NCBI GenBank assembly: GCA_902792515.1
Contig: CADAZX010000001.1
Span: forward strand, 136,441-197,590
Source of the DNA: an uncultured Ruminococcus sp.
GTDB taxonomy: Bacteria; Bacillota; Clostridia; UBA1212
Direction of reading: 5' to 3'
DNA: 61,150 nt
Below the pieces are notes generated by a model. It was not told where the DNA came from. It was given only the letters and a program-made list of their open reading frames with translations, and did not search any database. Numbering within the stretch: position 1 is the first letter of the stretch; each line of letters starts with the position of its first letter. Positions 8,386 through 18,898 of the stretch are shown here, one piece after another. The translations under genes were made by a program, and so were the position numbers.

Positions 8386-9664
8386 CGGAGAAAAACTCAA
8401 AAAAATCAAAGTCAGCGCCTCGAACTTTCTGAAAATCCTGCCCGAAAGGGTCAAAAAGATCATGAAGGCGCCCGGTTCGGACGTAAAGCAGCCCGCCTCG
8501 TACAAGCCCAACAGCCTCGCGGCATCACTCCACCCGGAGTTCATTTTCGCCGAGGTGGCGGAAACGCGCGAGTTGCCCGGTTCCACGATCATGTACACGC
8601 TCGTTCCCGACGCCTCGCGCGGCACTTCGTCGCTCGCCCCGTTCGCGGCAGGACAGTACGTTTCCGTCACGGCTGAGATCGACGGCTGCGTGTACAGAAG
8701 ACCGTACTCGATCTGTTCGTCGCCTTCCGAAGCGTTGCCGGCTCGTACCGGTCTTTGGCCCGTCGCAAAGTCGGTCCACCCCTACCCCAACGGCTTTTAC
8801 CGGATCGCTGTAAAGCTTCAGGAAGGCGGAAAAGTGTCGGAATTCATACACAAAACGTGGCAAAAAGGCACTAAAACCGTCATTTCCGCGCCCGAGGGCC
8901 TGTTTACCTACGAGCCGCTTCGCGACGCCTCGAACGTTGTCGGAATCGCCGGCGGCGTAGGCATAACCCCCTTCCGCTCGATGGTGAAGGCGATTCTGGA
9001 GGGCAGCGAGGACTTTTCGCTCACGCTTCTTTACGGGGCCAGGCGGGAGAGCGACATCCTGTTCAGAGAGGAGCTCGACGGCGCCGCCGCATGTTCCGAG
9101 GGCAGAATCAAGGTCGTCTACGTTCTCAGTGACGAGCAAAAAGAAGGCTTTGAGCACGGCTTTATCACGGCGGAAACCGTCGCGAAATACGCCCCGGGAG
9201 AATATCCGTACTCTGTTTTCGCGGCAGGACCCGACGCGATGCTGAAGAGTCTCGAAAACGAGCTCCCGAAGCTCCCACGCCCTCTCCGCCGCAAATTCGT
9301 GCGCTTTGACGCGCGCGGCGTGCCTCAGGACGTAAAAACCGAGCCCGACTATACTGCGCCCTCTCGAGAGTTCTACACGGTAAAGGTCAGGAACGGCGGC
9401 GCCGCCTTCGAGATAACGTGCGGCGCCGGCGAAACGCTTCTCTCGGCAATGGAGCGCTCCGGTGTGAACGCGCCTTCGCTCTGCAAAAGCGGCGAGTGCG
9501 GCTTCTGCCACACAAAACTCATCTCCGGCTCATATTACATGCCCGCGAGCCGCGACTTCAGGCGCCGTGCCGACAGCGTCTACGGCTACATCCACCCGTG
9601 CTGCACCTACCCGAGGTCCGACATGGAACTCGACGTCCCTGTCGCGAAAACGCCCCGCGCTTAG
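8375..9664 (+). CDS. Ferredoxin-NAD(P)H reductase-like protein with C-terminal 2Fe-2S ferredoxin domain
   Basis: A 429-aa three-domain electron-transfer protein. The FAD-binding barrel contains RRPYSICSSP (about residue 108); the NAD-binding fold has GIAGGVGITPFRSM (about 191); the plant-type 2Fe-2S domain (about 335-425) has C-x4-C-x2-C in CKSGECGFC and the fourth Cys in CCTYP. The order FAD-NAD-2Fe2S is that of Hcr and oxygenase reductases. It would carry electrons from NAD(P)H to a partner. The start ATG at 8375 has GGAGG 8 bases upstream and overlaps the desaturase gene, so the desaturase-like protein is the most likely partner. The N-terminal ~45 residues are basic and not part of the fold. 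Confidence 0.85.
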   Translation: MKINGEKLKKIKVSASNFLKILPERVKKIMKAPGSDVKQPASYKPNSLAASLHPEFIFAEVAETRELPGSTIMYTLVPDASRGTSSLAPFAAGQYVSVTAEIDGCVYRRPYSICSSPSEALPARTGLWPVAKSVHPYPNGFYRIAVKLQEGGKVSEFIHKTWQKGTKTVISAPEGLFTYEPLRDASNVVGIAGGVGITPFRSMVKAILEGSEDFSLTLLYGARRESDILFREELDGAAACSEGRIKVVYVLSDEQKEGFEHGFITAETVAKYAPGEYPYSVFAAGPDAMLKSLENELPKLPRPLRRKFVRFDARGVPQDVKTEPDYTAPSREFYTVKVRNGGAAFEITCGAGETLLSAMERSGVNAPSLCKSGECGFCHTKLISGSYYMPASRDFRRRADSVYGYIHPCCTYPRSDMELDVPVAKTPRA

Positions 9665-9696
9665 ACTTCCCCCTTCGTCTAAAATATGCTTAAACA

Positions 9697-9738
9697 CTAA
9701 AAAACGGCGGCCCTCATCATTTAAGGGGCCGCCGCCTT
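9697..9738. terminator. Bidirectional terminator between convergent operons
   Basis: A 9-bp G+C stem (9705-9713 with 9726-9734). Minus-strand reading gives a run of six T after the stem, ending the maf operon. On the plus strand the tail is CCTTCTTC, ending the reductase operon less tightly. Confidence 0.8.
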
Positions 9739-9769
9739 CTTCATATCATCAAAAATCTTTTCGGGACTT

Positions 9770-10348
9770 TTACATTTTCGCCAACTCCGCGTAAATCCTC
9801 GCCACCGGAAAACCGACCACGTTGTTGTAGTCGCCTTCGATCCGTTCGATGTGGCGCGAAAACATGCCCTGAATCGCGTAACTGCCCGCCTTGTCCGCGT
9901 ACTCGCCCGTATCGAGGTACGCGTCTATCTCCGCACCGGAAATGTCCGCGAATCTGACAAGCGTCTTTTCGGCGAACTCCACCGCACGTTCGTTGCCTTC
10001 CCCGTCCCTGTACACTAGCGTGACGCCCGTGTAGACGAAGTGGCTCTTCCCGGACAGCAGCTTGAGCGTCGCGAACGCGTCCTCACGGTCCCGCGGCTTC
10101 CCGAGGATCAGCCCGTTAAGAACGACCACCGTGTCGGCGCCGATTATCACCTCGCCGTCCGCAAGTCCCCTGTCGGCAAGGCATTTCAGCGCCTTCCTCT
10201 CCGCGATGCAGACCGCGGCCTTTTCCGGGTCCTCCGGGTGGTTCGTTTCGTCGGTGTCGACCGACACCGTCTCAAAAGGCAACCCGAGGTACTTTACGAG
10301 CTCCCGCCTGCGCGGCGAATTTGAAGCAAGACAAATCTTTTTGATCAT
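9770..10348 (-). CDS. maf: Maf-family nucleoside triphosphate pyrophosphatase
   Basis: A 192-aa protein of normal Maf length. The signature ASNSPRRRELV (residues 8-18), the acidic loop near DTDETN, and IIGADTVVVLNG identify the family. Maf enzymes hydrolyse dTTP, UTP and modified nucleotides to monophosphates and are linked to cell-division control. It is the last gene of the 2-oxoacid oxidoreductase operon, 4 bases after the gamma-subunit stop. The functional link is unclear, and position may only mean shared transcription. It is followed by a terminator with a good U-tract. Confidence 0.93.
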   Translation of the reverse strand: MIKKICLASNSPRRRELVKYLGLPFETVSVDTDETNHPEDPEKAAVCIAERKALKCLADRGLADGEVIIGADTVVVLNGLILGKPRDREDAFATLKLLSGKSHFVYTGVTLVYRDGEGNERAVEFAEKTLVRFADISGAEIDAYLDTGEYADKAGSYAIQGMFSRHIERIEGDYNNVVGFPVARIYAELAKM

Positions 10349-10352
10349 TTTC

Positions 10353-10880
10353 TTAATATTTGGCTCCGGTCTCGAGCGCTTTCATCTCATCCGGTATCAT
10401 CGAGTGCTTGCGCGGCGGCAGAATCTTGTAGAGCGCCTTTTCGAAGCTCTCGCGCGAAACCACGCCGGTAACCTCGATGAGCTTTCCGAGCAGAATTATG
10501 CCCGCGAAGGTCGCGTTGCCCATTTCGTAAGCCATTTCAGTCGCGGGGATCGCGTAAACCTCGACGTCCTCGCGTTCGGGCATCACCGGCACCAGCGACT
10601 TGTCGAGGATCACGACGCCGCCCGGAACCAGGAACTTCTCGAACTTTTCGAGCGACGGCTGGTTCATTACGATGATCGTGGTCGCCTTGTTGACGATCGG
10701 CGAGCCGACCTCCTCCTCCGAGACGATAACGTTGCAGTTCGCGGTGCCTCCGCGCATCTCGGGTCCGTACGAAGGCAGCCAGGAGACGTTTTTGCCCTCT
10801 TCGAGGCCCGCCATCGCGATAAATTTACCCATGGACAGTATGCCCTGTCCTCCGAATCCGGCCAGAATGATTTCCTGCAT
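10353..10880 (-). CDS. 2-oxoacid:ferredoxin oxidoreductase, gamma subunit
   Basis: 175 aa, the normal length of the gamma subunit. It starts with IILAGFGGQGILSMGK and holds SYGPEMRGGTANC, both diagnostic. In KOR/VOR-type complexes this subunit helps form the CoA-dependent active site. The complex converts a 2-oxoacid, CoA and oxidised ferredoxin to acyl-CoA, CO2 and reduced ferredoxin. Only one base separates it from the beta gene. Whether the substrate is 2-oxoglutarate or a branched-chain 2-oxoacid cannot be told from sequence by eye. Confidence 0.9.
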   Translation of the reverse strand: MQEIILAGFGGQGILSMGKFIAMAGLEEGKNVSWLPSYGPEMRGGTANCNVIVSEEEVGSPIVNKATTIIVMNQPSLEKFEKFLVPGGVVILDKSLVPVMPEREDVEVYAIPATEMAYEMGNATFAGIILLGKLIEVTGVVSRESFEKALYKILPPRKHSMIPDEMKALETGAKY

Positions 10881-10881
10881 G

Positions 10882-11628
10882 TCACACCTCCAGGTCCTTG
10901 CCCTTGTAGTTGCCGAGCGGGTAGTGCTCCATCATGTTCTGCTCGAGCCACTCAAGCGACTTCTGCGGACTCATACCCCAGTTTGTGGGGCAGATCGAGA
11001 GCACTTCGACGATCGAAAATCCGAGGCCCGCCATCTGGACCTTGAACGCCTTTTTGATCGCCGCCTTGGCCTTTCTGACGTTCACGACGTTGTTGACCGC
11101 CACGCGCTCGACGTAAGCGGCGCCCTCGAGTGTGGAGAGCATCTCGCAGACGCGGATCGGGTAGCCGTGGAGCTCCGGTTTCCTGCCGAAGGGAGTCGTC
11201 GTGGTGACCTGGCCTATCAGCGTTGTGGGCGCCATCTGACCGGAGGTCATGCCGTAGATCGCGTTGTTTACGAAAATGGTGGTGATCTTTTCGCCTCTTG
11301 TCGCCGCGTGAACGATCTCCGCCGTTCCGATCGCCGCGAGGTCACCGTCGCCCTGGTACGTGAAAACCTGTCTGTCGGGGAGCGACCTTCTGAGGCCGGT
11401 AGCGACGGCCGGAGCGCGCCCGTGAGCCGCCTGAACCATATCGCAGTTGAAATAGTCGTAGCTGTTGTACGTGCAGCCGACGCTCGCAACGCCGACCGTG
11501 GTGCCTTCGATGCCGAGCTCGTCGAGAACTTCAGCCACGAGGCGGTGGATTATTCCGTGCGTGCATCCCGGGCAGTAATGGAAAGGCTTGTCCGTCAGCG
11601 CGTGAGGTTTCTGAAATACTATTGCCAT
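10882..11628 (-). CDS. 2-oxoacid:ferredoxin oxidoreductase, beta (thiamine-diphosphate) subunit
   Basis: 248 aa. CPGCTHGIIHRL near the N-terminus and a thiamine-diphosphate motif spread over YQGDGDLAAIG...NNAIYGMTSGQ (GDG then about 27 residues then NN) identify the TPP-binding subunit. It decarboxylates the 2-oxoacid in the cytoplasm and works with the alpha, gamma and ferredoxin-like delta subunits encoded alongside. SICPTNWGMSP near the C-terminus is typical of KOR/VOR beta subunits. The gap to the alpha gene is 15 bases. Confidence 0.92.
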   Translation of the reverse strand: MAIVFQKPHALTDKPFHYCPGCTHGIIHRLVAEVLDELGIEGTTVGVASVGCTYNSYDYFNCDMVQAAHGRAPAVATGLRRSLPDRQVFTYQGDGDLAAIGTAEIVHAATRGEKITTIFVNNAIYGMTSGQMAPTTLIGQVTTTTPFGRKPELHGYPIRVCEMLSTLEGAAYVERVAVNNVVNVRKAKAAIKKAFKVQMAGLGFSIVEVLSICPTNWGMSPQKSLEWLEQNMMEHYPLGNYKGKDLEV

Positions 11629-11643
11629 GCTTCAAACCCCCTT

Positions 11644-12708
11644 TCAGTTTTCCGCCGCGATCCTGCGCACCTGCTCCAGAATCTCGCTCTGGGAAGGCAC
11701 GTTGCCGCCGGTTCTGCCGTAAAATTCGACTTCGTTTCTGCCGTTTACGGCAAGTTTCACGTCCTCAAGCATCTGTCCGGTGCTCATCTCGACGCACAGG
11801 AAGCGCTTGCACTTGTCAGCGTATTTCGCGAACGACGCCGACGGGAACGGCCAGAGAGTGATCGGCCTTATGAGCCCGACCTTGATTCCCTCCTTCGCCG
11901 CGTCCTTTATGACGTTCTTCACGATTCTCGAAATCGTGCCGTACGCCGTTATGATGATGTCCGCGCCTTCGCAGTTGAACTCCTCAACGCGAGTCTCGTT
12001 GGCGGTGATCTCCGCGTACTTTCTCTGAAGCTTCTGAACGTGCGCCTCGAGAACGTCCGCCTCGATGTAGATCGAAGTGATCGTGTGGTGGGGCCGCTTA
12101 AGCTCGCTGCCGTATGCCGCCCACGTCGACTTGTCCGCCTTGTAAATAGGCTCTTCGTCCCTGAACGTCACGGCTTCCATCATCTGGCCGAGATATCCGT
12201 CGCCCATTACGACGACAGGATTCCGGTATTTATCCGCGATATTGAACGCCTCGACGACAAGCTCGTACATCTCCTGAACGCTGCACGGAGCAAGCACGGG
12301 AAGGTGGTAGTCGCCGTGGCCGCCGCCCTTCACCATCTGGAAGTAGTCGCACTGCGCGGGAAGGATTCCGCCCAGACCCGGACCGCAGCGCACGATGTCG
12401 ATGATCACCATCGGAAGCTCCGAGCCCGCAGAATATGAAATTCCTTCTTGTTTCAGGGAAATTCCGGGGCTTGAAGAAGACGTCATCGCGCGAACGCCGG
12501 CGCTTGCCGCACCGTACACCATATTGATGGCCGCGACCTCGCTCTCAGCCTGCACGAACGTGCCGCCGAGCTGCTCCATTTTTTTCGCCATATAGTGCGC
12601 AACCTCGGTCTGAGGTGTGATCGGGTATCCGAAGTAATGTCTGCATCCGGCCCTCAAAGCCGCCTCCGCGATAACCTCGTTGCCCTTCATAAGAAGTCTT
12701 TCACCCAT
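11644..12708 (-). CDS. vorB: 2-oxoacid:ferredoxin oxidoreductase, alpha subunit (VorB/KorA-like)
   Basis: 354 aa. FGYPITPQTEVAHYMAKKM near residue 26 and TSSSSPGISLKQEGISYSAG near residue 80 are the conserved pyrimidine-binding and active-site regions of the alpha subunit. With the neighbouring delta, beta and gamma genes it forms the four-subunit type of the enzyme. The start at 12708 (MGERLL) lies behind AGGTGAGGTGAG, which overlaps the stop of the delta gene; a later ATG at 12690 is possible. The substrate (branched-chain 2-oxoacid or 2-oxoglutarate) is unresolved, so the symbol is provisional. If 2-oxoglutarate is used, it would connect directly with the nitrogen genes downstream in the window. 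Confidence 0.85.
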   Translation of the reverse strand: MGERLLMKGNEVIAEAALRAGCRHYFGYPITPQTEVAHYMAKKMEQLGGTFVQAESEVAAINMVYGAASAGVRAMTSSSSPGISLKQEGISYSAGSELPMVIIDIVRCGPGLGGILPAQCDYFQMVKGGGHGDYHLPVLAPCSVQEMYELVVEAFNIADKYRNPVVVMGDGYLGQMMEAVTFRDEEPIYKADKSTWAAYGSELKRPHHTITSIYIEADVLEAHVQKLQRKYAEITANETRVEEFNCEGADIIITAYGTISRIVKNVIKDAAKEGIKVGLIRPITLWPFPSASFAKYADKCKRFLCVEMSTGQMLEDVKLAVNGRNEVEFYGRTGGNVPSQSEILEQVRRIAAEN

Positions 12709-12720
12709 TTCCGGCTCACC

Positions 12721-12927
12721 TCACCTTTCCACCGTGATGACACAGTCGGGGCACATTGTCGCGCACGACGCGCACCCGATGCACTTTTCCATCTCAAGCA
12801 CACCCGCGGGGTGGTAGCCGTTCTTGTTGAGAACGTCCTCGCGGATCACAACGATTTTCTTCGGGCAGGCGAAAACGCAGTGTCTGCAGCCCTTGCACCT
12901 GTCCACGTCAAAAGTTACCTTAGCCAT
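12721..12927 (-). CDS. 2-oxoacid:ferredoxin oxidoreductase, delta (2x[4Fe-4S] ferredoxin) subunit
   Basis: A 68-aa ferredoxin with two CxxCxxCxxxC clusters: CKGCRHCVFACP and CIGCASCATMCP. It passes electrons from the catalytic subunits to free ferredoxin. I start it at ATG 12927 (MAKVT), which has a perfect AGGAGG site 6 bases away; the frame is open 16 codons further but without a ribosome site. It is the first gene of the delta-alpha-beta-gamma-maf operon. Confidence 0.9.
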   Translation of the reverse strand: MAKVTFDVDRCKGCRHCVFACPKKIVVIREDVLNKNGYHPAGVLEMEKCIGCASCATMCPDCVITVER

Positions 12928-12982
12928 AATACCTCCTGTGGGGAGCCTCTCCCCCCGGCAAGTGATGATATTCAATCTTTAA

Positions 12983-13011
12983 TGATATCACTTCTCGAAA
13001 ATGAAAACAAC
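12983..13011 (-). promoter_or_regulatory. Probable promoter of the 2-oxoacid oxidoreductase operon
   Basis: On the minus strand TTGTTT (13011-13006), 17 bases, TATCAT (12988-12983). An imperfect inverted repeat AGTGAT...ATCACT (12962-12967/12988-12993) overlaps the -10 and could be an operator. Confidence 0.45.
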
Positions 13012-13103
13012 AGAAAAATGGATTTTCGCGGCGAAGCAAAAAGTGACAGTTAAACGCTTCATTTGTACTTCCAATCAGTTATTAGCCTATTGGCATTTCG
13101 ATT

Positions 13104-15674
13104 TCAACCATTCTTCCCGGAGTCCTTCCCCTTCCGCTTTTTCACCGCCGCAACGGCTATGACCGCTGCAACCGCGGCAGCGACAACGCAAGCGCCCGCT
13201 ATCACATACGGCCACACCTTCGGCGCCGGTTTTGCGGCGAACACAAACGTAAACCGTCCTCCCGGTGCGGCGTCGCCGTCCGTGTAGAGCGTCATAATGT
13301 CGCCATCGGTGATGTTGTTGTCGCACCACTTGAAGCCGAAATTCAGGCTCTTCCCGGCTTTTCCGAGCAGCTTGCGCGGAATCTCAAGCACGAGAACTTT
13401 TCCGCTCACTTTGTACTTTACGTCCGCGACCTTTTCCCAGTTCCAGCCGCCGGTCGACTTTTCGAGGCGCATCGTTTCTGCTGTCGTTCCCTCGCGGCCG
13501 ACGATATATTCAAACTCCTCCCAGTCCTTCGAGGAAGCGGTCGCGGCGCCGGAGTCGATCAGAAGCCGCATCCAGCACGGGTCTGTGCAGGGCGTGAGTT
13601 CGTCGAGAGTCTCCACGTAAAACCAGACGTTACTGTCGTCGTACGCAACCTTCGCCTTCACGATATCGTTGCGTATCGCGTCGCCGGTGTAGTGGGTCTT
13701 CCCGAAGCCCTTGTAGTCGCGCGCGAGCGTGTTGTGCGCGTAGTGGTTGTACGTGATTATTTGCGGGTCGTTCCAGCCGCTTGTAATATCGCCTTCGAGC
13801 GTCATTGAGACGGCTTCCGGCTGGTAATCAGGCTCGGACATGCCCTTGAAGCGGCGGACGTTCGCGACGAGCTGATAGTAATAGTAGTCCTTGAGATCGC
13901 CTTTTGTCGGTTCGATGTCGCGTGAATTTTCGTCGTCGCACTGGTCCGGGAACGCGTTCGAGACGCCGCACCATTCCTCGTAGCGGCCCATGATCCACTC
14001 GTTCCAGCCTGTCACAAAAATGATCTCCGGGTCGACGGAAATCGCGTAGTCCCACTGCTCCTGGAAATTCCTGCCGTAGAACTTCGAATTCTCGATTTTA
14101 GAGTCGACTTTGATGCGTTTTCCGCGGTATTTGTAGCTGTACGAGTAGTTTTTCTGTCCCGCGTAGCTTCTGCCCATATTAGCGCCGCTGTTCATCGCGC
14201 TCAGAGACTGCGTCTCGTAGTTCGCGTTCTGGGCGATACCCACGGTCGTGAACTCGACCGTGCCGTCTTCATTTTTGTAGAGCGCCTGCGGGTACGTGCT
14301 GAGCCAGCCCCAGCAGGTGTCGTCGTGCTCCGGCTCCCAGTACGAGGCGCACGGGTGGCGGAACGTGAAGAACTCCTTCAGCTCGAGCTCGTCGCCCTGG
14401 TTAGGGTCAAGGCCCGTGTCCCAGGCCATAACGAGCGGTTTTCCGTCCAGGTAGAACCAGAGGTCCTGATACCTGTTGTCGCGGTAGATCGTCGTGTACA
14501 CCTGCCAGAGCGAGGAACGCGTGTTGCCGCTGTAGCCGAACTGCATCATGAATCCGATCTTGGGCGTGTTGACGCCGTCCTCGCGCGCCTTCGACCACAC
14601 CTTCAGAAGGTTGAGATACGCATCCGTCCAGACCGCATCCGCGTTTGTGCAGTCGAACATCACGAAGTCGATTCCCGCGTCCGCGAGCAGCTCCGCGTGC
14701 TTCCGCAGCACGTAGTCGTCCTCCTCGGTGTAGTAGCCCCAGAGCGGCTCGTTCCAGAAGTTGCCCCCCGAGGGCTGCTGCCAAACCTCGTGGTTGTAGT
14801 CGTTTACGGCCTCCGGGTGCTCGGCAAGGATATTGTTGATGTTGCGCGGCGGCGCGCTGTTGCCTGAGTCCTGACCCCAGTGCCAGGTCCAGTAGAAAAT
14901 GCCGACAAGCTTCTGCTTTTTGCCGCCCGCCTCGCTGTAGGAGGGAAGCGTCCTTCCCAAACCGTCGACGGCGCCCCACTTTGTCGAGTCCACGTCAAGC
15001 TTTACGATGGCTCCTTCCGGGTCGAGAGTCGGCTCGGGCGGCGCCTCGTGGTAGACGAGATCCACGTTGCTGCTGGCAAGCTTGAACGGCGAAAGCACCT
15101 CCTCGGCAAACACAACGCTGCCTACCGGCGAGCCGTAGCCGCATTTTTCTTTATAATAAAACCTGACTCCAAGGGGCGCGGGCTTCCTTCTCTCGATCAA
15201 AGCGCGTCCGCCCCCGGTCATTTCAAATCTCACGACGTACTGCCCCGCCTCGAGCGGCTCTCCGCCGAAATCGAAAACCGCCTCGCCTTCGGTAACCGGG
15301 CCCTCGCATGAGCCCTCGCGGATCGCGGCTCCTGCCAGCGACTTAAGGATATTCGTGTCCCAATTGTACACCTTGACGTCCAGCTGCGCGCGCGTCTCTT
15401 CGGTGCCGTCCGGATTCGTCAGAAAAAGCGCAACGGATTTTACCGCATACTTCACGTGGATCTGCACCTCGACGTCGACTCCCGGCGTCAGCTCGTCGAT
15501 CTCGTTCATCGTGTATCTGTCGTAATCGAGCGTGTAGACAGCCGTAGGTTCCGCGGCCGTCACCGGGCCTGCCGGAAATAGTCCCGCCAGTAAAACCGCG
15601 GCAACGAGCGCGGCCGCGACTCCTATCATTCTGCGTGATACCGTTTTATTCATCTCAAGCAAGCGTTTTTTCAT
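13104..15674 (-). CDS. Cell-surface GH99/WbsX-like enzyme with C-terminal membrane anchor
   Basis: 856 aa. Signal peptide (basic MKKRLLEMNK, hydrophobic 17-40, cleavage near VTAAE), an extra N-terminal beta-sandwich-like region (45-210), a catalytic barrel (about 255-620) with FWNEPLWGYY (306-315) and TGWNEW (555-560), a DOMON/CBM9-like module (about 640-810), then a transmembrane helix (about 823-843) with a KKRKGK tail. The GWNEW signature, the NEPL-GYY loop, RDIE and RRFKG are shared with the lipoprotein at 4809-6641, so these are paralogues with different anchors. Likely role: polysaccharide breakdown at the cell surface; substrate unknown. Start at 15674 with GGAGG 11 bases upstream; an ATG at 15653 is possible. 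Confidence 0.7.
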   Translation of the reverse strand: MKKRLLEMNKTVSRRMIGVAAALVAAVLLAGLFPAGPVTAAEPTAVYTLDYDRYTMNEIDELTPGVDVEVQIHVKYAVKSVALFLTNPDGTEETRAQLDVKVYNWDTNILKSLAGAAIREGSCEGPVTEGEAVFDFGGEPLEAGQYVVRFEMTGGGRALIERRKPAPLGVRFYYKEKCGYGSPVGSVVFAEEVLSPFKLASSNVDLVYHEAPPEPTLDPEGAIVKLDVDSTKWGAVDGLGRTLPSYSEAGGKKQKLVGIFYWTWHWGQDSGNSAPPRNINNILAEHPEAVNDYNHEVWQQPSGGNFWNEPLWGYYTEEDDYVLRKHAELLADAGIDFVMFDCTNADAVWTDAYLNLLKVWSKAREDGVNTPKIGFMMQFGYSGNTRSSLWQVYTTIYRDNRYQDLWFYLDGKPLVMAWDTGLDPNQGDELELKEFFTFRHPCASYWEPEHDDTCWGWLSTYPQALYKNEDGTVEFTTVGIAQNANYETQSLSAMNSGANMGRSYAGQKNYSYSYKYRGKRIKVDSKIENSKFYGRNFQEQWDYAISVDPEIIFVTGWNEWIMGRYEEWCGVSNAFPDQCDDENSRDIEPTKGDLKDYYYYQLVANVRRFKGMSEPDYQPEAVSMTLEGDITSGWNDPQIITYNHYAHNTLARDYKGFGKTHYTGDAIRNDIVKAKVAYDDSNVWFYVETLDELTPCTDPCWMRLLIDSGAATASSKDWEEFEYIVGREGTTAETMRLEKSTGGWNWEKVADVKYKVSGKVLVLEIPRKLLGKAGKSLNFGFKWCDNNITDGDIMTLYTDGDAAPGGRFTFVFAAKPAPKVWPYVIAGACVVAAAVAAVIAVAAVKKRKGKDSGKNG

Positions 15675-15738
15675 AGCTCCGGAAGCCTCCGTATATATAT
15701 TTTGCGGAAATCTCCGCGTCTTGTCATCGTCCGGTTGA

Positions 15739-15767
15739 ATTGTAGTTTAAAACCGCGCCGGTGTCAA
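15739..15767 (-). promoter_or_regulatory. Promoter of the membrane-anchored GH99-like gene
   Basis: On the minus strand TTGACA (15767-15762), a 17-base spacer, TACAAT (15744-15739), 65 bases upstream of the start codon. Confidence 0.75.
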
Positions 15768-15840
15768 CCGTAAGCCGGGAACTTGTTTGCGGTTTTATCC
15801 GTTTTTCCGGCCTTGTCGAGACCTTGCGGACGCGCGGCGC

Positions 15841-15887
15841 AAAAAAAAAGCGTCCCTGCAGGCAGCCTTTCCGGCCATGCGGGGACG
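15841..15887 (-). terminator. Terminator of the glnN-to-dapL operon
   Basis: Minus-strand hairpin of 10 bp (15887-15878 with 15860-15851, one G-U pair) with an inner GGCC/GGC pairing, followed by nine T (15849-15841). It lies about 58 bases beyond the dapL stop. Confidence 0.8.
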
Positions 15888-15944
15888 AAATGTTCGAGTT
15901 CTTCTCAAGCGTTCGCTACTGCGCCGCCTTTGTTTTCGCCGTGT

Positions 15945-17177
15945 TCATTCGAGGCTTTGAAACCGTGAGATGAAGTCGGGAATGAGCCGCGCGAGCCTCT
16001 TCGCCGCCTCTTCGGTGTCTTCACGGCTGCCGAACGTCGAAAACCTGAACCAGCCTTCGCCGCAGCTGCCGAAGCCGGAGCCGGGCGTACCGACGATTTG
16101 TCCTTCGTTTAGGAGAAAATCGAAAAGCGACCAACTGTCCGCCCCGCATGGGCACCGGAGCCAGATATAAGGGGCGTTCCTGCCGCCGAAGTAGCGTACT
16201 CCGGCTTTGTCGAGCGCCTCCGTCAGTATCCGCGCGTTTTGTTTATAATAGTTTATGTTGGCCTCGATCTCTTTTCTGCCCCGGGGCGTGAACACCGCCG
16301 CCCCGCCCTTTTGAATAATGTACGACACACCGTTCGTCTTTGTGGTGCGGTTTCGGACCCACATCGCGTTCAGGTTCATGCCGCAGCGTGACAGTGCCTT
16401 CGGGATTACGGTGTAGCCCAGTCTTGTGCCCGTGAAGCCCGCGGTCTTGGAGAGAGAACAGATCTCAATCGCGCATGTCTTCGCGCCTTCGATCTCAAAA
16501 ATGCTTCGCGGCAGAGAAGCGTCTTCAATAAAAGCCTCGTAGGCGGCGTCGAAAATGATCACCGAACCGTTTTCGTTGGCAAAATCCACCCATTTTTTGA
16601 GCACTTCACGGCCGAAAACCGCCCCCGTGGGGTTGTTTGGCGAACAGATGTAGATGATGTCGGCCCCGGCGTCTTCACCGTCGGCTGAAGCGTCGGGCGG
16701 CGCGGGCAGAAACCCGTTCTCCTCACCTGAGGGCACGTGAATGATCTTTCTTCCCGCCATGACGTTCGCGTCGACGTAGGCCGGGTACGCCGGCTCGATC
16801 ACGAGCGCCGTGTTCCCGCGGTCGAATAGATCGAGAATGTCCCCAAGTTCGTCGCTGGCGCCGCTCGACACGAACACCTCGTCCGTACTGATGTTTACAC
16901 CCCGGCTCCTGTAGTGCTCCGCTATCGCCTCACGCAGGAACGGCGCCCCGCACTCCGGCATATAGCCGTGAAAGGTTTCAGCCGCCGCCTGGTCGTCCAC
17001 CGCGCCTTTCAGCGCACCGATCACCGCGTCGCAGAGAGGGAGCGTCACGTCGCCGATGCCGAGCCTCAAAAGGCGGGCGCCAGGGTGCGATTCGAGATAG
17101 GATGCGATTTTTTGCGAAATATTGTAGAAAAGATACGAATCCTTGAGATCCGCATAATTCATATTCGGTTTTAGCAT
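15945..17177 (-). CDS. dapL: LL-diaminopimelate aminotransferase
   Basis: 410 aa, the normal length of DapL. Fold-type I aminotransferase motifs: SSGASDELGD, YICSPNNPTGAVFG, the PLP lysine in SLSKTAGFTGTRLGY, and FRFSTFG near the end. DapL moves an amino group from glutamate to tetrahydrodipicolinate, giving LL-diaminopimelate for lysine and peptidoglycan in one step. It is the last gene of the nitrogen operon, 24 bases after pyrG, and is followed by the operon terminator. The start has GGGGG about 10 bases upstream; MNYADL six codons in is an alternative start. Its inclusion fits an operon whose products all use amino or amide nitrogen. Confidence 0.93.
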   Translation of the reverse strand: MLKPNMNYADLKDSYLFYNISQKIASYLESHPGARLLRLGIGDVTLPLCDAVIGALKGAVDDQAAAETFHGYMPECGAPFLREAIAEHYRSRGVNISTDEVFVSSGASDELGDILDLFDRGNTALVIEPAYPAYVDANVMAGRKIIHVPSGEENGFLPAPPDASADGEDAGADIIYICSPNNPTGAVFGREVLKKWVDFANENGSVIIFDAAYEAFIEDASLPRSIFEIEGAKTCAIEICSLSKTAGFTGTRLGYTVIPKALSRCGMNLNAMWVRNRTTKTNGVSYIIQKGGAAVFTPRGRKEIEANINYYKQNARILTEALDKAGVRYFGGRNAPYIWLRCPCGADSWSLFDFLLNEGQIVGTPGSGFGSCGEGWFRFSTFGSREDTEEAAKRLARLIPDFISRFQSLE

Positions 17178-17201
17178 GTCATTTTCCCCCGCAAAAGGCG
17201 T

Positions 17202-18866
<1,665 letters not shown>

Positions 18867-18898
18867 TCACACTTGCCAAACAATCCGCCGCATACACT

